A DNA stretch of 5,057 bases from the NCBI GenBank assembly GCA_023416655.1, contig JAEZHK010000105.1:1-5057 (forward strand). Reading direction: 5' to 3'. Positions 4,453-5,057 of this stretch are shown in pieces (position 1 is the first letter of the stretch; every line of letters starts with the position of its first letter). Source of the DNA: Bacillota bacterium. Lineage in GTDB: Bacteria > Bacillota > Clostridia > Christensenellales > Aristaeellaceae. A program made the translations under genes and the position numbers. The notes beneath the pieces were generated by a model. That model was not told where the DNA came from. It saw nothing but the letters and a program-made list of their open reading frames with translations, and did no database searches.

Positions 4453-5057
4453 TTACTCGGCGGCCAGCTTCTTCAGGTTGTCCAGGCGCTCAGAAGCGTC
4501 CTTCTCGGCCTCCACGAAGAGCTTCTCGGCGGCTTCGGGGAACTGGCGCATCAGCGTCGAATAGCGGTTTTCGCTCTTGATGAACTCCTGGTAGCTGGCG
4601 GTGGGCGCCTTGGAGTCGATGGTCAGCTTCGGCGTGGCTTCGGGGTTGAAGCGGTACATCGGCCAGTAGCCCGCGGCGACCGCCTTCTTGGTCTCCAGCT
4701 GGGTGTTGTTCATCTTGATGCCGTGGTTGATGCAGGGTGAGTAGGCGATGATGACCGACGGGCCATGGTACGCCTCGGCCTCATGCATGGCCTTAATCAG
4801 CTGGTTCATGTCCGCGCCCATGGCGACCTGCGCCACGTACACGTAGCCGTAGCTCATGGCCATCATGCCCAGGTCCTTCTTGCGGGTGCGCTTGCCGGCC
4901 GCCGCGAACTTCGCGACCGCGCCGGTGGGCGAGGACTTGGAGGCCTGGCCGCCGGTGTTGGAGTACACCTCGGTGTCGAGCACCAGGATGTTGACGTCCA
5001 TGTTCTGGGCGATCACGTGGTCCAGTCCGCCGTAGCCGATGTCGTAGGCCCAGCCGT
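4453..5057 (-). CDS. nifJ: Pyruvate:ferredoxin (flavodoxin) oxidoreductase, C-terminal part
   Basis: The gene enters from the right edge and 201 C-terminal residues are visible, beginning GWAYDIGYGGLDHVIAQNMD. The enzyme oxidatively decarboxylates pyruvate to acetyl-CoA, CO2 and reduced ferredoxin in the cytoplasm and is central to anaerobic metabolism. Visible is the end of the thiamine diphosphate-binding domain: DGWAYDIGYGG continues into LDTEVYSNTGGQASKSSPTG and KDLGMMAMSYGYVYVAQVAMG. The Cys in YSPCINHGI corresponds to the fourth ligand of the cluster nearest thiamine (Cys1071 in Desulfovibrio africanus). This is the single-chain homodimeric type of Clostridia, since the thiamine domain is not a separate small beta subunit with its own short end. 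It ends KKLAAE with TAA at 4455-4453 and converges with the methyltransferase-like gene. The true start is outside the window; an internal ATG at 5016 is not a start. Confidence 0.95.
   Translation of the reverse strand, partial: GWAYDIGYGGLDHVIAQNMDVNILVLDTEVYSNTGGQASKSSPTGAVAKFAAAGKRTRKKDLGMMAMSYGYVYVAQVAMGADMNQLIKAMHEAEAYHGPSVIIAYSPCINHGIKMNNTQLETKKAVAAGYWPMYRFNPEATPKLTIDSKAPTASYQEFIKSENRYSTLMRQFPEAAEKLFVEAEKDASERLDNLKKLAAE

Noticed and set aside
4351..4740. 129-codon plus-strand frame opposite the PFOR gene
   Set aside because: It starts inside a hairpin and crosses the PFOR terminator; the PFOR frame on the other strand is unmistakable.

Overview
The window reads as a GC-rich Bacillota genome, most likely class Clostridia and an anaerobe. 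The evidence is a clostridial-type pyruvate:ferredoxin oxidoreductase, strong AAGGAGG-type ribosome binding sites, a VanZ-like membrane protein, an archaeal-type (cupin) phosphoglucose isomerase and a MtaA/UroD-type methyltransferase homologue. No marker gene fixes the genus.

Layout. (1) Positions 1-2397 hold the distal part of a sugar-import operon on the plus strand: the C-terminal tail of the ABC transporter ATPase (1-126), the RbsC/XylH-type permease (407-1429) and a cupin phosphoglucose isomerase (1816-2397), closed by a strong intrinsic terminator (2417-2455). (2) A lower-GC VanZ-family gene (2616-3167) has its own extended -10 promoter. (3) A UroD/MtaA-like methyltransferase-family gene (3285-4292) has its own sigma-A promoter. 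(4) A convergent, 5'-truncated pyruvate:ferredoxin oxidoreductase gene (4453-5057, minus strand) ends in a hairpin terminator. In the operon, sugar would be imported and its phosphorylated form isomerised toward glycolysis; PFOR would then oxidise the pyruvate produced.

The unusual part is the spacing inside the operon. The gaps after the ATPase and after the permease are each filled by one copy of the same multi-hairpin intergenic element (about 210 and 280 nt). Both copies begin at the stop codon of the upstream gene with the same 13 bases (GTAACAGGGCAAC), show the same series of stem-loops with compensatory base changes, and end with CCTCCAAACC. Just beyond each element, directly before the next gene, lies a short diverged copy of the 3' end of that same upstream gene: VDVVNL after the ATPase (intact end VDVVSL) and RGLVIK-stop after the permease (intact end RGLVIK-stop). 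Nearly all differences in the matched codons are synonymous. In the ATPase case the leftover frame runs to a TGA that overlaps the permease ATG as ATGA, which looks like the ancestral coupled junction. My reading is that a non-autonomous hairpin element enters at gene 3' ends and leaves the gene with a duplicated or recoded end. I do not know a described family that does this. The claim is an inference from two copies and needs comparison with uninterrupted relatives.
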